A DNA stretch of 64,000 nucleotides. Origin: CAZXEU01 sp965207385. Its GTDB lineage: Bacteria > Bacteroidota > Rhodothermia > Rhodothermales > Bin80. Of this stretch, positions 35,501 to 43,127 are shown one piece after another. A program made the position numbers and the translations under genes. Under the pieces are notes generated by a model that was not told where the DNA came from, ran no database searches, and saw only the letters and a list, made by a program, of their open reading frames with translations. The stretch is taken from positions 248,001-312,000 of the forward strand of contig CBDBLZ010000021.1 in assembly GCA_965207385.1 (NCBI GenBank), in the 5' to 3' direction. Each line of letters starts with the position of its first letter. Position 1 is the first letter of the stretch.

Positions 35501-35673
35501 AGCACGAAACCGGATCGTACCTGTCCTACCAGGACGGCAACTGGACACCCGCTGACCGGAGCGTGGTGGACAAGGCGCTTGAGGACAAGGCATACATCGA
35601 CATGCCGAACATGAACTTCCTGACGTTCCTGGGACCGCGGGACATTTACTGGGGCCTGCGAATCAGCCTCTAG
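32542..35673 (+). CDS. TonB-dependent receptor, SusC-like (cassette B)
   Basis: A 1043-residue outer-membrane receptor with signal peptide (ALSLAATASHGQ), carboxypeptidase-regulatory-like domain about 25-105 (GKIAGRVTDEAGESLPGAN, TDADGYYAILNVAPG), plug about 110-225 (EVVVTADLPVVQAD, LSVRGSGSDELSFMVNGL, NAEYGTVRSGVINVVTKEG) and a long barrel. The C-terminus is ISL rather than an aromatic residue. Homologous throughout to the receptor at 8678-11758. The next gene begins 3 bases after the stop. No SusD gene follows. Substrate unknown. Confidence 0.9.
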   Translation: MKAAYLTSICAALSLAATASHGQSGKIAGRVTDEAGESLPGANVLIIGTTQGTITDADGYYAILNVAPGFHAVQASFVGFAPHTTSGARVNINLTTTINFSLVEEAIGLQEVVVTADLPVVQADVSNSQLNVTAEEIEALPVSAISSVVGLQAGIQGLSVRGSGSDELSFMVNGLTLRDERNNAPYTSISLASVEDVQVQTGGFNAEYGTVRSGVINVVTKEGARDRYTATAILRYSPPAQKHFGARADDPDSYWIRPFIDPEVAWEGTENGAWDAATQRQYPTFEGWIAIAEERLKDDDPSNDMTPQALQQAFLWQHRKAMEIVDPDYNFDVGVGGPVPFVGSRLGNLRFYGSLRRDQNMYLIPLHTDRYDEWSGHLKLTSDVGPGMKLTAEALRGRITGTATSRAGQPGIFRSASSIASQLNRVSFIDSRIFSTDYWTPTEVGRLMIGAKFTHSLSARAFYEVRYSAFHSSYDTNPGRVRDETPVVFFGGVGFDEAPYGFQSKPTFGVDGMRTGVGMSNSRDTSRVTVHNLKADLTSQLNRYLQVKTGFEYNLSDTRVNYGRFDAFLRGGNSHSAWTRTPQRGAVYAQGKLEFEGMIANLGLRLSYFHAGGDWYDFDPFSPAFSARLAAGIDTLLTQSPNRRILSLSPRLGVSFPVTEFSKLYFNYGHFRSMPDPNNLYLLRNFTETGQISRVADPNHPLPKTVAYELGYEQSLFNQFLVRVAGYYKDVSLQPLLVAYVSKDGQVNYTVSEPNSFEDIRGFEVTLSRNRGQWVRGFVNYTYMVFTSGYFGLRRNFENPTAQREFAESDAERRRASSRPVPRPYARLNLDILTPRGFGMKLGSVHPLADWRVSILGSWQQGSKFTWTGGGAIPGVLNNVSFKDYWNVNLRFSKSLYLGGRRTQFFVDVFNLFNLRRLSFNGFVDGNDQTSYLRSLHLPESDDYSTNIPGNDRIGEYRSYDVPFQPMERVPTRQSVTAPDPGIIYWEHETGSYLSYQDGNWTPADRSVVDKALEDKAYIDMPNMNFLTFLGPRDIYWGLRISL

Positions 35674-35676
35674 CCC

Positions 35677-37803
35677 ATGCAGAGTCCTCGCTTCCAGGTT
35701 CCAGGCGCGCGACAGCTTGCACTTTCGGCTGCGATACTGCTATTGCTGCCTGCCGGCACAGCACATGCGCAGTTCGTCAACAAGTGGCTTGCAGCCGGCT
35801 CCATGCACAACTGGTACTCCGAGATTGGAAGCGAGTGCGAAGGTTGCGGCTTCATCCAGACACAACAGGACGGCCTCCGCTGGCCGGGCATCTACCGGTT
35901 CACCGACATGCAGGCCGCCAAGGCGCTTTGGATCGGGGCGCAGAATGTCACAGACGAACTCGGTACGACCTATCCCTACCGGGTGGTGCACGTCGGGCCC
36001 CGGGTCACGGGATCGGGCGAATTCTTTCCCCTCACGTTTGAGATGATAAGCCGGCGTGACCCTACGACGGTGTTTGTGGACGGCGGCATATCGGAAGCAG
36101 AGGCGGCCATGATCAATGATCGTGTGGACCCTTCCATCGCGTCCGATGTGATGCTGCTGAATGTGACGAATACGCTCCTGGGCGTCACCATGGAGCGCAA
36201 GATCATGCAGTTCGCCCAGGAATTCCACGACAACTACCACGTCATCGAGTACACCTTCACCAATACGGGCAACACCGATGACGACGACGAAATCGAATTG
36301 CCGAACCAGACCCTGGAGGGCGTCCACATTTTCCTTCAGTGGCGCTTTTCCGTTGCCAAGGAAACCCGCTACGTAATCGGAAACGGAACGGGCTGGGGCC
36401 TCAACGCGATGCTGGATACGCGGGGAGACGGGGTCAAGGTGGACCCCCCGGAGGAAAACTTCCGGGCGCAGTTTGTCTGGCACGGCAAGTTCCCGCCTTT
36501 CGGCGCCTATGACAACGTGGGCGGTCCCATACTGCCTCAGGCGCTGCCGGCCGTCAACGTGGCCCCGACCGATACGCTGGGCCGGCTCGGTGCCTCGCAG
36601 TTTGTGGGGGTGGTGACGCTCCATGCGGATGCCTCCTCCACCGATGCTACCGATGACCCATCCCAGCCGACTACTACCACTTGGATCGGCTCCGATGATC
36701 CGTACACGTCGCAGAACGACGCATTCAATCCGGCCAAGATGGAAGTGGAATACGGCGTAATGACGCAGGGCCACAAGTCTCCCCGCCATGCGGACGTGGT
36801 GGAGCCTTCCGGCATGGAGGGCTTTCTTCGACCGACCGGAGATCCGTCTCTCGGCACGCCCGGAGGATTTTCGAATGCAAACGGATACGGGCCCTATACG
36901 CTGGCGCCCGGCGAGAGTGTGCGCATCGTTTTGGCTGAAGGAGCCGCCGGTCTGAGCCGCGATGCCAACATGGCCATCGGTCGGGCCTACAAGGAATCCG
37001 GCGCCAACGATGACCGGACGATCACGTATTCGGTGCACGGTCAGGCCCATTCGATGACCAAGAACGAATGGGTCTTTACCGGCCGGGACTCCCTGTTCCA
37101 GATGTTTGGCCGGGCGATGGCCAACTTTCGGTCAGGCTACAGCATCCCGCAGGCGCCCGCACCGCCCAGTGTATTTGAGGTCAACGGCGGAGGCGACCGC
37201 ATCGCACTTTCCTGGAGCACGTATCCGGATGAACCGCTTCCGGACCGCTGGGAGATTTACCGGGCCCAAGGCAGCTACGATAGCACGTACACGCTGGTAC
37301 ATTCGGCGGCTGCGGGCGATGTGGGCTTTGATGACACGACGCCCATTCGCGGGATCAACTATTACTACTACATGGTGGCCGTCGTGGGCGGCAGTGCGAA
37401 TGACGGCACGGGTCTGACGCCTGCCGGGAAGCCGTTGCGCAGCAGCCGGTACGCTACCCAGACCTATACGCCTACCCGGCTGAAGCGCCCGGCCGGCGAA
37501 GCGCTTTCCGACGTGCGCATTGTCCCCAATCCGTTCAACATCGGCTCCAGTCCTTTCGTACGCTTTCCGGACCAGACGGACAAGCTCGCTTTCTTCAACA
37601 TCCCGGGCCGCTGCACGATTGAAATCTATACGGACCTCGGAGAACTCGTGGACAGAATCGAGCACACGGACGGCAGTGGCGACGAATTCTGGGACCACAC
37701 CACGTCCTCCCGCCAGGTGGTTGCAAGCGGGCTGTATATCGCGGTCATCACGGACTCGGACACCGGGGAGCGAGTGATCAAGAAGTTCGTCATTATCCGC
37801 TGA
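35677..37803 (+). CDS. T9SS-sorted secreted protein with FN3-like region (cassette B)
   Basis: A 708-residue protein with signal peptide (LSAAILLLLPAGTAHAQ). The N-terminal part is beta-rich (AAKALWIGAQNV resembles LSLWVGDV of the cassette A protein) and contains CEGC, a possible disulfide pair. GPYTLAPGESVRIVLAEG matches a conserved segment of its paralogue. An FN3-like region (IALSWSTYPDEPLPDRWEIY) precedes a sorting domain from residue 615: IVPNPFN, FFNIPGRCTIEIYTDLGEL, GLYIAVI and a final KKFVIIR. Surface export by T9SS is inferred. Gaps of 3 and 4 bases to its neighbours imply tight co-expression with the receptor and the PorV-like gene. Confidence 0.82.
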   Translation: MQSPRFQVPGARQLALSAAILLLLPAGTAHAQFVNKWLAAGSMHNWYSEIGSECEGCGFIQTQQDGLRWPGIYRFTDMQAAKALWIGAQNVTDELGTTYPYRVVHVGPRVTGSGEFFPLTFEMISRRDPTTVFVDGGISEAEAAMINDRVDPSIASDVMLLNVTNTLLGVTMERKIMQFAQEFHDNYHVIEYTFTNTGNTDDDDEIELPNQTLEGVHIFLQWRFSVAKETRYVIGNGTGWGLNAMLDTRGDGVKVDPPEENFRAQFVWHGKFPPFGAYDNVGGPILPQALPAVNVAPTDTLGRLGASQFVGVVTLHADASSTDATDDPSQPTTTTWIGSDDPYTSQNDAFNPAKMEVEYGVMTQGHKSPRHADVVEPSGMEGFLRPTGDPSLGTPGGFSNANGYGPYTLAPGESVRIVLAEGAAGLSRDANMAIGRAYKESGANDDRTITYSVHGQAHSMTKNEWVFTGRDSLFQMFGRAMANFRSGYSIPQAPAPPSVFEVNGGGDRIALSWSTYPDEPLPDRWEIYRAQGSYDSTYTLVHSAAAGDVGFDDTTPIRGINYYYYMVAVVGGSANDGTGLTPAGKPLRSSRYATQTYTPTRLKRPAGEALSDVRIVPNPFNIGSSPFVRFPDQTDKLAFFNIPGRCTIEIYTDLGELVDRIEHTDGSGDEFWDHTTSSRQVVASGLYIAVITDSDTGERVIKKFVIIR

Positions 37804-37807
37804 CGCC

Positions 37808-38812
37808 ATGAGACCAGGGACCTTCTTGCTTGTGCTTGCGGCTCTTGTAGCGCTCGCGGACCGGCAGGCCCGGGCGCAGCAGGAGAAGCTGGCCCAAACC
37901 GGAATGAAATTCCTAAGCGTGTCCGTCGACCCGCGCGCGGCCGCGCTTGGAGATGCGGTAACGGCCGTAGAAGGCGGCTCCTCGATGCTGTTTTACAACC
38001 CGGCAGCCATGGCACGCCAGCCGGGCGCGGCAGACCTCTTCTTCGGACAGACGCAGTGGATAGCGGAAATCAACTACAGTCTCGGCAGCATTGCCTTCAG
38101 TCCGGGAAAGCTCGGCGTATTCGGCTTCACGTTTGTCACTGTGGACTTCGGAGAGCTGGAAGAAACCATCCGGTTCAACAACGACCAGGGCTTTCTTGAC
38201 TTGGGCACCTTCTCCCCCTCCGCCTGGAGCCTGGGATTCGGCTACGCCCGCGCGCTAAGCGACCGCTTCGCTGTTGGAGCGCATATGAAGTGGGCCAACC
38301 AGGATCTGGGAAGCAGCGTAGTCGCCATTGTGGAAGACGATACGTACGAGCGTACCGAAAACGTTCAAGGAGTGATGGCCTACGATTTCGGCGTGCTTTA
38401 CAAGACGGGATTCCGGAGCCTCAATTTTGGTGTCAGCGCGCGGAATTTTGCGCGCGAGATTGAATACACGGAAGAGAGCTTCCAGCTGCCGCTTACGCTG
38501 AAAATTGGTGTGTCCATGAACCTCGTGGATCTGACATCGGCAAACCAGCGAACGCACGCCCTGCTCCTTGCCGTTGATGCGGAGAATCCGCGGGACTACT
38601 CGGAGCAGATCAAGGCCGGTGCGGAGTACGTCTTCCTGCGCTCCTTTGCACTCAGGGTCGGATATGCCTATCCCACCGATATCCAGGGATTGAGCTTCGG
38701 ACTGGGACTTCGGCAGGCCGTACGAGGCTTTGGGTTTGCCGCGGATTATTCTTACACGGACTTCGACGTTTTCTCGGCCGTGCACCGCCTTACATTCAGA
38801 TTCTCCCTCTAG
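37808..38812 (+). CDS. PorV/PorQ-family outer-membrane protein (cassette B)
   Basis: A 334-residue protein with signal peptide (LLVLAALVALADRQARAQ). The family hallmark MKFLSVSVDPRAAALGDAV followed by SSMLFYNPAAMAR is at residues about 35-75; the remainder is amphipathic beta structure ending in RFSL. It resembles the cassette A member in plan but differs considerably in sequence. In T9SS, PorV-like barrels shuttle cargo from the translocon to the surface; one copy beside each T9SS-sorted protein suggests cargo-specific partners. Confidence 0.85.
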   Translation: MRPGTFLLVLAALVALADRQARAQQEKLAQTGMKFLSVSVDPRAAALGDAVTAVEGGSSMLFYNPAAMARQPGAADLFFGQTQWIAEINYSLGSIAFSPGKLGVFGFTFVTVDFGELEETIRFNNDQGFLDLGTFSPSAWSLGFGYARALSDRFAVGAHMKWANQDLGSSVVAIVEDDTYERTENVQGVMAYDFGVLYKTGFRSLNFGVSARNFAREIEYTEESFQLPLTLKIGVSMNLVDLTSANQRTHALLLAVDAENPRDYSEQIKAGAEYVFLRSFALRVGYAYPTDIQGLSFGLGLRQAVRGFGFAADYSYTDFDVFSAVHRLTFRFSL

Positions 38813-38826
38813 CCTGCTGCGGGTTG

Positions 38827-40014
38827 ATGCCCCCCGACCAAGCTCCAAATCACGAGCCCACCCGTGCGCTCCTGTGGCTTGCCGTAGTCGGCCAGGCAAT
38901 CATGGCCGGATGTGATACCGGTCCCGCGCCAAGCTTGTATGATCCCGACCTGGAACGCGCTCCGGACCCGATAATTGCCAGTGTCGATCCGGAGGGTGCT
39001 GCGCTTGCCGGTGTGGATATTGTCACCATAGTTGGCCAGAATTTCTCTGGCATGGCCAGCGACAACCTCGTGTATTTCGGCGACACGCGCGGCGAACTTC
39101 TGGAAGCTGCACCTACGACGTTAAGGGTTAGGCCACCCAATACGCCCCGGCCGGAGCTTGAACTGCGCGTTGCGGTGGTCGGAGCCGAGAATTTCAGCAA
39201 CGCGGTTCATTACCGGCTCGAGGCCGCTGCCGAAGAGTTTGGCAAGATTGCAGCCTTCGAAGAGCCGTTTGCCATCACCTCGGATGGCGAGGGAAACCTG
39301 TACGTCTCGCTCTTCTCGGATGGCAGATCCGTCGGCGTCGTGCGCATGGCGCATGATGGTACGCGCAGCACCTACGTGGAATCCACGTTCAAGTGGGATG
39401 CCCTCAAGTTCGGGCCCGACGGAGCCCTGTACACGGCGCGCGGCGTGCGGGCCGTCTTCCGCTTTACCGAAGGGTCGAGCCAGGAGACGTGGGCCGTGAT
39501 TCAGGACAGCGCGGTTCGCATTCGGGCCCTCGCATTCGATGGTCAGGGCAACCTTTGGGCCGGCGGCCCCAACTCCAGCCTCTTTCGAATTGCACCGGAC
39601 AAGAGCATTCGGCAGTTCGCCTTCGAGCCCGATGTATCCGATCTGGTGGTGGCCGGTAACACTTTGTACGCTGCCGCTTTGGACCAGGGGCAAAGCCAAG
39701 CCTATCGAATTGCGATCTTGCCGAATGGTGATCTGGGTACTTCCGAGGTATTGTACGATGCAGCCGACGCCCGTGTGCATGCACTCGCCGTTGCTGCCTC
39801 GGGCGAGGTCATAGTAGGCACGGACGCGCCGGATCCCCTGTACGTTGTGCAAGCTGATGGATCGGCCGATGTCCTATATCCGGGGATTCTCGCGCCCGCC
39901 GCCGTGTCGTTTGCATGGGGCAGCGGCACGACGCTCTTCATGACACGTGGCAAGACAGATTCCACGACGCCCAACCTGATCAAGGCAAACGTGCGACGAG
40001 AAAGAGGCCTTTAG
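38827..40014 (+). CDS. IPT/TIG plus propeller lipoprotein
   Basis: A 395-residue protein from ATG 38827 with a lipoprotein signal (VVGQAIMAGC, Cys29). Residues about 47-130 form an IPT/TIG-like Ig fold (IASVDPEGAALAGVDIVTIVGQNF, VYFGDTRGELLEAAPTTLRV). Residues about 140-390 show NHL/SMP-30-like blades (FAITSDGEGNLYVSLFSDG, ALKFGPDGALYTARGV, ALAFDGQGNLWAGGPNSSLF). It follows the PorV-like gene by 14 bases, so it belongs to cassette B. SusE/SusF-like surface lipoproteins occupy this place in Sus operons; a glycan-binding role is only an inference. Confidence 0.75.
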   Translation: MPPDQAPNHEPTRALLWLAVVGQAIMAGCDTGPAPSLYDPDLERAPDPIIASVDPEGAALAGVDIVTIVGQNFSGMASDNLVYFGDTRGELLEAAPTTLRVRPPNTPRPELELRVAVVGAENFSNAVHYRLEAAAEEFGKIAAFEEPFAITSDGEGNLYVSLFSDGRSVGVVRMAHDGTRSTYVESTFKWDALKFGPDGALYTARGVRAVFRFTEGSSQETWAVIQDSAVRIRALAFDGQGNLWAGGPNSSLFRIAPDKSIRQFAFEPDVSDLVVAGNTLYAAALDQGQSQAYRIAILPNGDLGTSEVLYDAADARVHALAVAASGEVIVGTDAPDPLYVVQADGSADVLYPGILAPAAVSFAWGSGTTLFMTRGKTDSTTPNLIKANVRRERGL

Positions 40015-40026
40015 AGCGTTAACGCT
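40015..40026. promoter_or_regulatory. 12-bp palindrome before the propeller gene
   Basis: AGCGTTAACGCT is perfectly symmetric and begins directly after the stop codon of the upstream lipoprotein gene. TATATT-like AT-rich sequence follows (40026-40050). It may be an operator for an internal promoter of the next gene; no convincing -35 was found. Confidence 0.35.
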
Positions 40027-40112
40027 ATATTCATATTCAGGCAATATATTGGTCAACCGCCCCCGGGCGCAGCCCGTTTGCGAGTAACCGTTAACCAACT
40101 TCCGTACGGACC

Positions 40113-41426
40113 ATGCAGAAACAGCTACTCCCCCTTTTGGCACTGATACTGACGCCTATAGTCGCCAGCGGACAAGCCTGGACAAATGAAGGCGGCTTCC
40201 CGGACGATGCCACATGGACGGAAGCCATTCACGGGATCGCGGTGGATGGCGAAGGCAAGATATGGGTACAGGCGTGGGCGCCCAGGTGGTGGATTGACCC
40301 GGCTAGCGGCGACAGCGTCCGCGATGCGGCCGGCAATGCGGTGCGCACAAGGCTCCTGTTCGTTTACAATCCGGATGGATCCGACGCCATGGACCCCATT
40401 CGTACCATAACAGTCGGCGGCGTGCAGGATACCCTGATCGGAAATCTCCGCGGTCTCCGGCGTGACCACAACGGCGACATTCTGGTCGCCACCGGTGGCG
40501 GGGTCTTGTACAGGGTCAACCACGTGACGGGCGAAGGGATGGCGAAAGCCGAAGTTGCAGGTGGCTCGCTCAGCGCACCCGGCGTAGACGAAATGGGCCG
40601 CGTCTTTGTCGCCAATGTGGTGCCCGGCGCGCCTATCCAGATCTATGATGCGGATCTGGCATTTGTGGAAAATGCCGTCGATTCGAGCCAGGGCTTTTCG
40701 CGCAGCTTTGACGTGTCGGCAGACGGCAATTCCATTTACTGGGCAGGCTACTCCAACTTTGCCGTCTATCATTACTCCCGGCCTGACGAGTTCTCTCCCT
40801 TCGATGCCACGCCCGACACGCTACTTGCGGGAATCGTTTCGGAGGCGATCGTGCGTCATCCAGTAACGGGACATATCTGGTTCAGCAACGCGCCGGCTGC
40901 CGGTGCCGATCCCGCAGGGCCGTTCGCTTCGCCGGACCGGATTATCTCGTGGTTCGCCTACGATCCGGACTCCGGCGCGCTGGTGGACAGCTTCGATTAC
41001 CAGGTCGATGCGCCTGTGGGCAATGAAAAGGCCCGCGCCATCTCGTTTTCACCGGACGGGTTGACCGCATATGCAGGCATCTGGGATACCAACGGCAACA
41101 CGTCTGTCAAGAAGTTCACGCAGGGCCCGACCGGGCTGCAGCCGGACGAATACACCGTCCCGAACGCTTTCTCTCTGGGCCAAAACTATCCCAACCCCTT
41201 CAATCCGCAGACCACGATAGAATTCGCGCTGACGGAGGCTGGGCAGGCGCAGCTTGTAGTGCATAATGTACTCGGCCAGCATGTGGCAACGCTCGTGGAC
41301 GGCCACCTTGCCGCCGGCACCTATTCGGCCCGATTCGACGGCCGGGACCTGGCATCGGGTACCTACTTCTACTACCTGGAATTCGGAGGGAGGCGCCTGA
41401 CAGGAAAAATGTTGCTGCTCAAGTAG
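40113..41426 (+). CDS. T9SS-sorted beta-propeller protein
   Basis: A 437-residue protein with signal peptide (LLPLLALILTPIVASGQ). Residues about 35-340 show propeller-type repeats (IHGIAVDGEGKIWVQAW, LRGLRRDHNGDILVATG, ALVDSFDYQVD, AISFSPDGLTAYAG). From residue 358 comes a canonical FlgD-like T9SS type A sorting domain: NYPNPFNPQTTIEFAL, VLGQHVATLVDG, LASGTYFYYLEFGG and a final GKMLLLK. Surface display by T9SS is inferred. The function of the propeller is unknown. It is separated from the lipoprotein gene by 98 bases and is followed by a strong terminator. Confidence 0.85.
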   Translation: MQKQLLPLLALILTPIVASGQAWTNEGGFPDDATWTEAIHGIAVDGEGKIWVQAWAPRWWIDPASGDSVRDAAGNAVRTRLLFVYNPDGSDAMDPIRTITVGGVQDTLIGNLRGLRRDHNGDILVATGGGVLYRVNHVTGEGMAKAEVAGGSLSAPGVDEMGRVFVANVVPGAPIQIYDADLAFVENAVDSSQGFSRSFDVSADGNSIYWAGYSNFAVYHYSRPDEFSPFDATPDTLLAGIVSEAIVRHPVTGHIWFSNAPAAGADPAGPFASPDRIISWFAYDPDSGALVDSFDYQVDAPVGNEKARAISFSPDGLTAYAGIWDTNGNTSVKKFTQGPTGLQPDEYTVPNAFSLGQNYPNPFNPQTTIEFALTEAGQAQLVVHNVLGQHVATLVDGHLAAGTYSARFDGRDLASGTYFYYLEFGGRRLTGKMLLLK

Positions 41427-41448
41427 CATCCGATCAACCAGAACGTTG

Positions 41449-41482
41449 AGGGGCACTCTCCAAGCCGGAGGGTGCCCCTTTT
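41449..41482 (+). terminator. Rho-independent terminator of cassette B
   Basis: Thirteen-base stem (41449-41461 pairing with 41467-41479, one G-T pair), five-base loop AAGCC, followed by TTTT. It lies 22 bases after the stop of the propeller gene. Confidence 0.85.
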
Positions 41483-41855
41483 GCGTTTCGCGAAGCGCAC
41501 GCGCCACGCACCGTTGCGTCGGAAAGGCAAGCGTGGACATAACAGCGGTTCAGGGCGCCGACGGGCAGAACTCGGTCCGAAAGCAAGTCTGATTCCAAAC
41601 GGAGTTAATATGCGACGGTCCTGAGCGGGAGGCACCAATCTGCTGACCTGCAACTGCCCCGGGCAGCGCTCCCGCAGACCGTAGCCGGGCCTCGGCCCGG
41701 GTCCAGACACTTCAAACGTGTCCAGGTACTCGGCTGCGCGTACGGGGTGAGGGGCGGCTCGCCCGCCTATCCCTGCAGGGGCGCAGGGCAGCGTTCGCTG
41801 TGCTGATCGGGAGCGGAGGGCTGCTCTTCCGCCCTGCTGCTGCGGCCCTGCAGGT
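41483..41855. other. Gene-free stretch after cassette B
   Basis: 373 bases between the terminator and the stop of the convergent sugar-dehydrogenase-like gene. It holds several GC-rich inverted repeats, among them CTGCCC-C-GGGCAG (41654-41666) and CCGGGCC-TC-GGCCCGG (41685-41700), but no frame that looks coding and no tRNA. Confidence 0.45.
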
Positions 41856-42971
41856 CTACTCCTCGGGCTCGCTGTAGGTAATCCGGTACACCACGCCCGC
41901 CTGGTCATCAGAAAGCAGCAGCGAGCCATCCGGCAGGGTTTCGAAATCAACGGGGCGGCCCCAGTTTTCCTCGCCCTGCAGCCATCCTTCCGCGAAGACT
42001 TCCTGCCCCGTGGCTTCGCCCGCCTCATTGAAATGCACCAGCTTCACGCGGTAGCCGATCTTCTGACGCCGGTTCCACGATCCGTGCTCTGCAATGAAAG
42101 CCTGGTTGCGGTAGGACTCGGGAAACATTGACCCGGTGTAGAACTCCATGCCGAGCGGCGCCACGTGGGGCCCCAACAGTACCGCCGGAGCCACAAACTC
42201 GTCAGCGGTGCGACCCTCGCCAAATTCCGGATCCGGTGTATCGTGCTGATGGAAGTATGGATAGCCAAAATGCATGCCCGCCTCCGGCGCGCGATTCAGT
42301 TCACAGTTTGGCAAATCATCCGTGATTGCTGGATCCGGGCTGATGTTGTCTCGGCCGTTGTCGGTAAACCAGAATTCTCCCGTAACCGGATGCCAGTCAA
42401 AACCGACGGAATTGCGCACGCCGCGGGCGTAGACGCGTCTGTCCGTTCCATCCGGATTCATCTCGAGAATGGTGGCATACGGATCCGGCCTTTCGCATGT
42501 ATTGCACGGCGTGCCTATCGGTACAAACAGCTTGCCCTCCGGACTGAAATCAATGTATTTCCATCCGTGATGCCTATCCTCAGGCAGGTCGTCCAGTACT
42601 ACGACCGGCTCAGGAGGCGCCTCGATATGGTTTTCAATGTTGTCGTAGCGCAATATCGTGTTGACTACGGCAACGTAGAGGGCGCCGTCCCGAAAAGCCA
42701 GTCCTGACGGCATGGTCAGCTCCTCAGCAATGACGTGGATCGTTTCGGCAACCATGTCCCCGTCAAGATCCCGTGCGGCGTGGACCTTGCCCTCACGGCG
42801 CGATCCGATGAATAGCGTGCCGGACGGCGAGAGCGCGAGCTGCCTGGCATTGGGGACGCTATCCGCATACACTTCTATGGCGAATCCTTCGGGCAGCTTT
42901 ATCTTCTCCAATGGCAGGTCAGTTCTGCCAAACAGGGGCAGGACCAGAAGCAGCAGTATAGAAGCACGCAT
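41856..42971 (-). CDS. Sorbosone/glucose dehydrogenase-like secreted propeller
   Basis: A 371-residue protein from ATG 42971 with a short signal (ASILLLLVLPLFG). It has the pattern of the PQQ-dependent sugar dehydrogenase (GSDH/L-sorbosone dehydrogenase-like) superfamily: LPEGFAIEVYADSVPNARQL, SGTLFIGSRREGKVHA, GWKYIDFSPEGKLFVPIGTP with CNTC, FWFTDNGRDNISPD, EHGSWNRRQKIGYRV and LLSDDQAGVVYRI. Members oxidise sugars with PQQ or are uncharacterised soluble propellers; whether this one binds PQQ cannot be seen. It is divergent from the S9 peptidase and shares its 156-base upstream region. Confidence 0.85.
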   Translation of the reverse strand: MRASILLLLVLPLFGRTDLPLEKIKLPEGFAIEVYADSVPNARQLALSPSGTLFIGSRREGKVHAARDLDGDMVAETIHVIAEELTMPSGLAFRDGALYVAVVNTILRYDNIENHIEAPPEPVVVLDDLPEDRHHGWKYIDFSPEGKLFVPIGTPCNTCERPDPYATILEMNPDGTDRRVYARGVRNSVGFDWHPVTGEFWFTDNGRDNISPDPAITDDLPNCELNRAPEAGMHFGYPYFHQHDTPDPEFGEGRTADEFVAPAVLLGPHVAPLGMEFYTGSMFPESYRNQAFIAEHGSWNRRQKIGYRVKLVHFNEAGEATGQEVFAEGWLQGEENWGRPVDFETLPDGSLLLSDDQAGVVYRITYSEPEE

Positions 42972-43127
42972 GGGAATCTCGTAGTTTTCGGGCAGGTGTC
43001 TGCACGCACGGCCAGCGGATTGGTTTCGTGGGCAGTAGCGCGACCGGAGTACGCCATGAAAATGCAGACTTGCCCTGCCGACAGCCGTCCCGACGTGCCT
43101 TCCCATTGCCATACATCCAGTCTCAAT

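Noticed and set aside
35740..37050. Minus-strand open frame (436 codons)
   Set aside because: Antisense to the cassette B T9SS protein, with Arg/His-rich translation and no motif.
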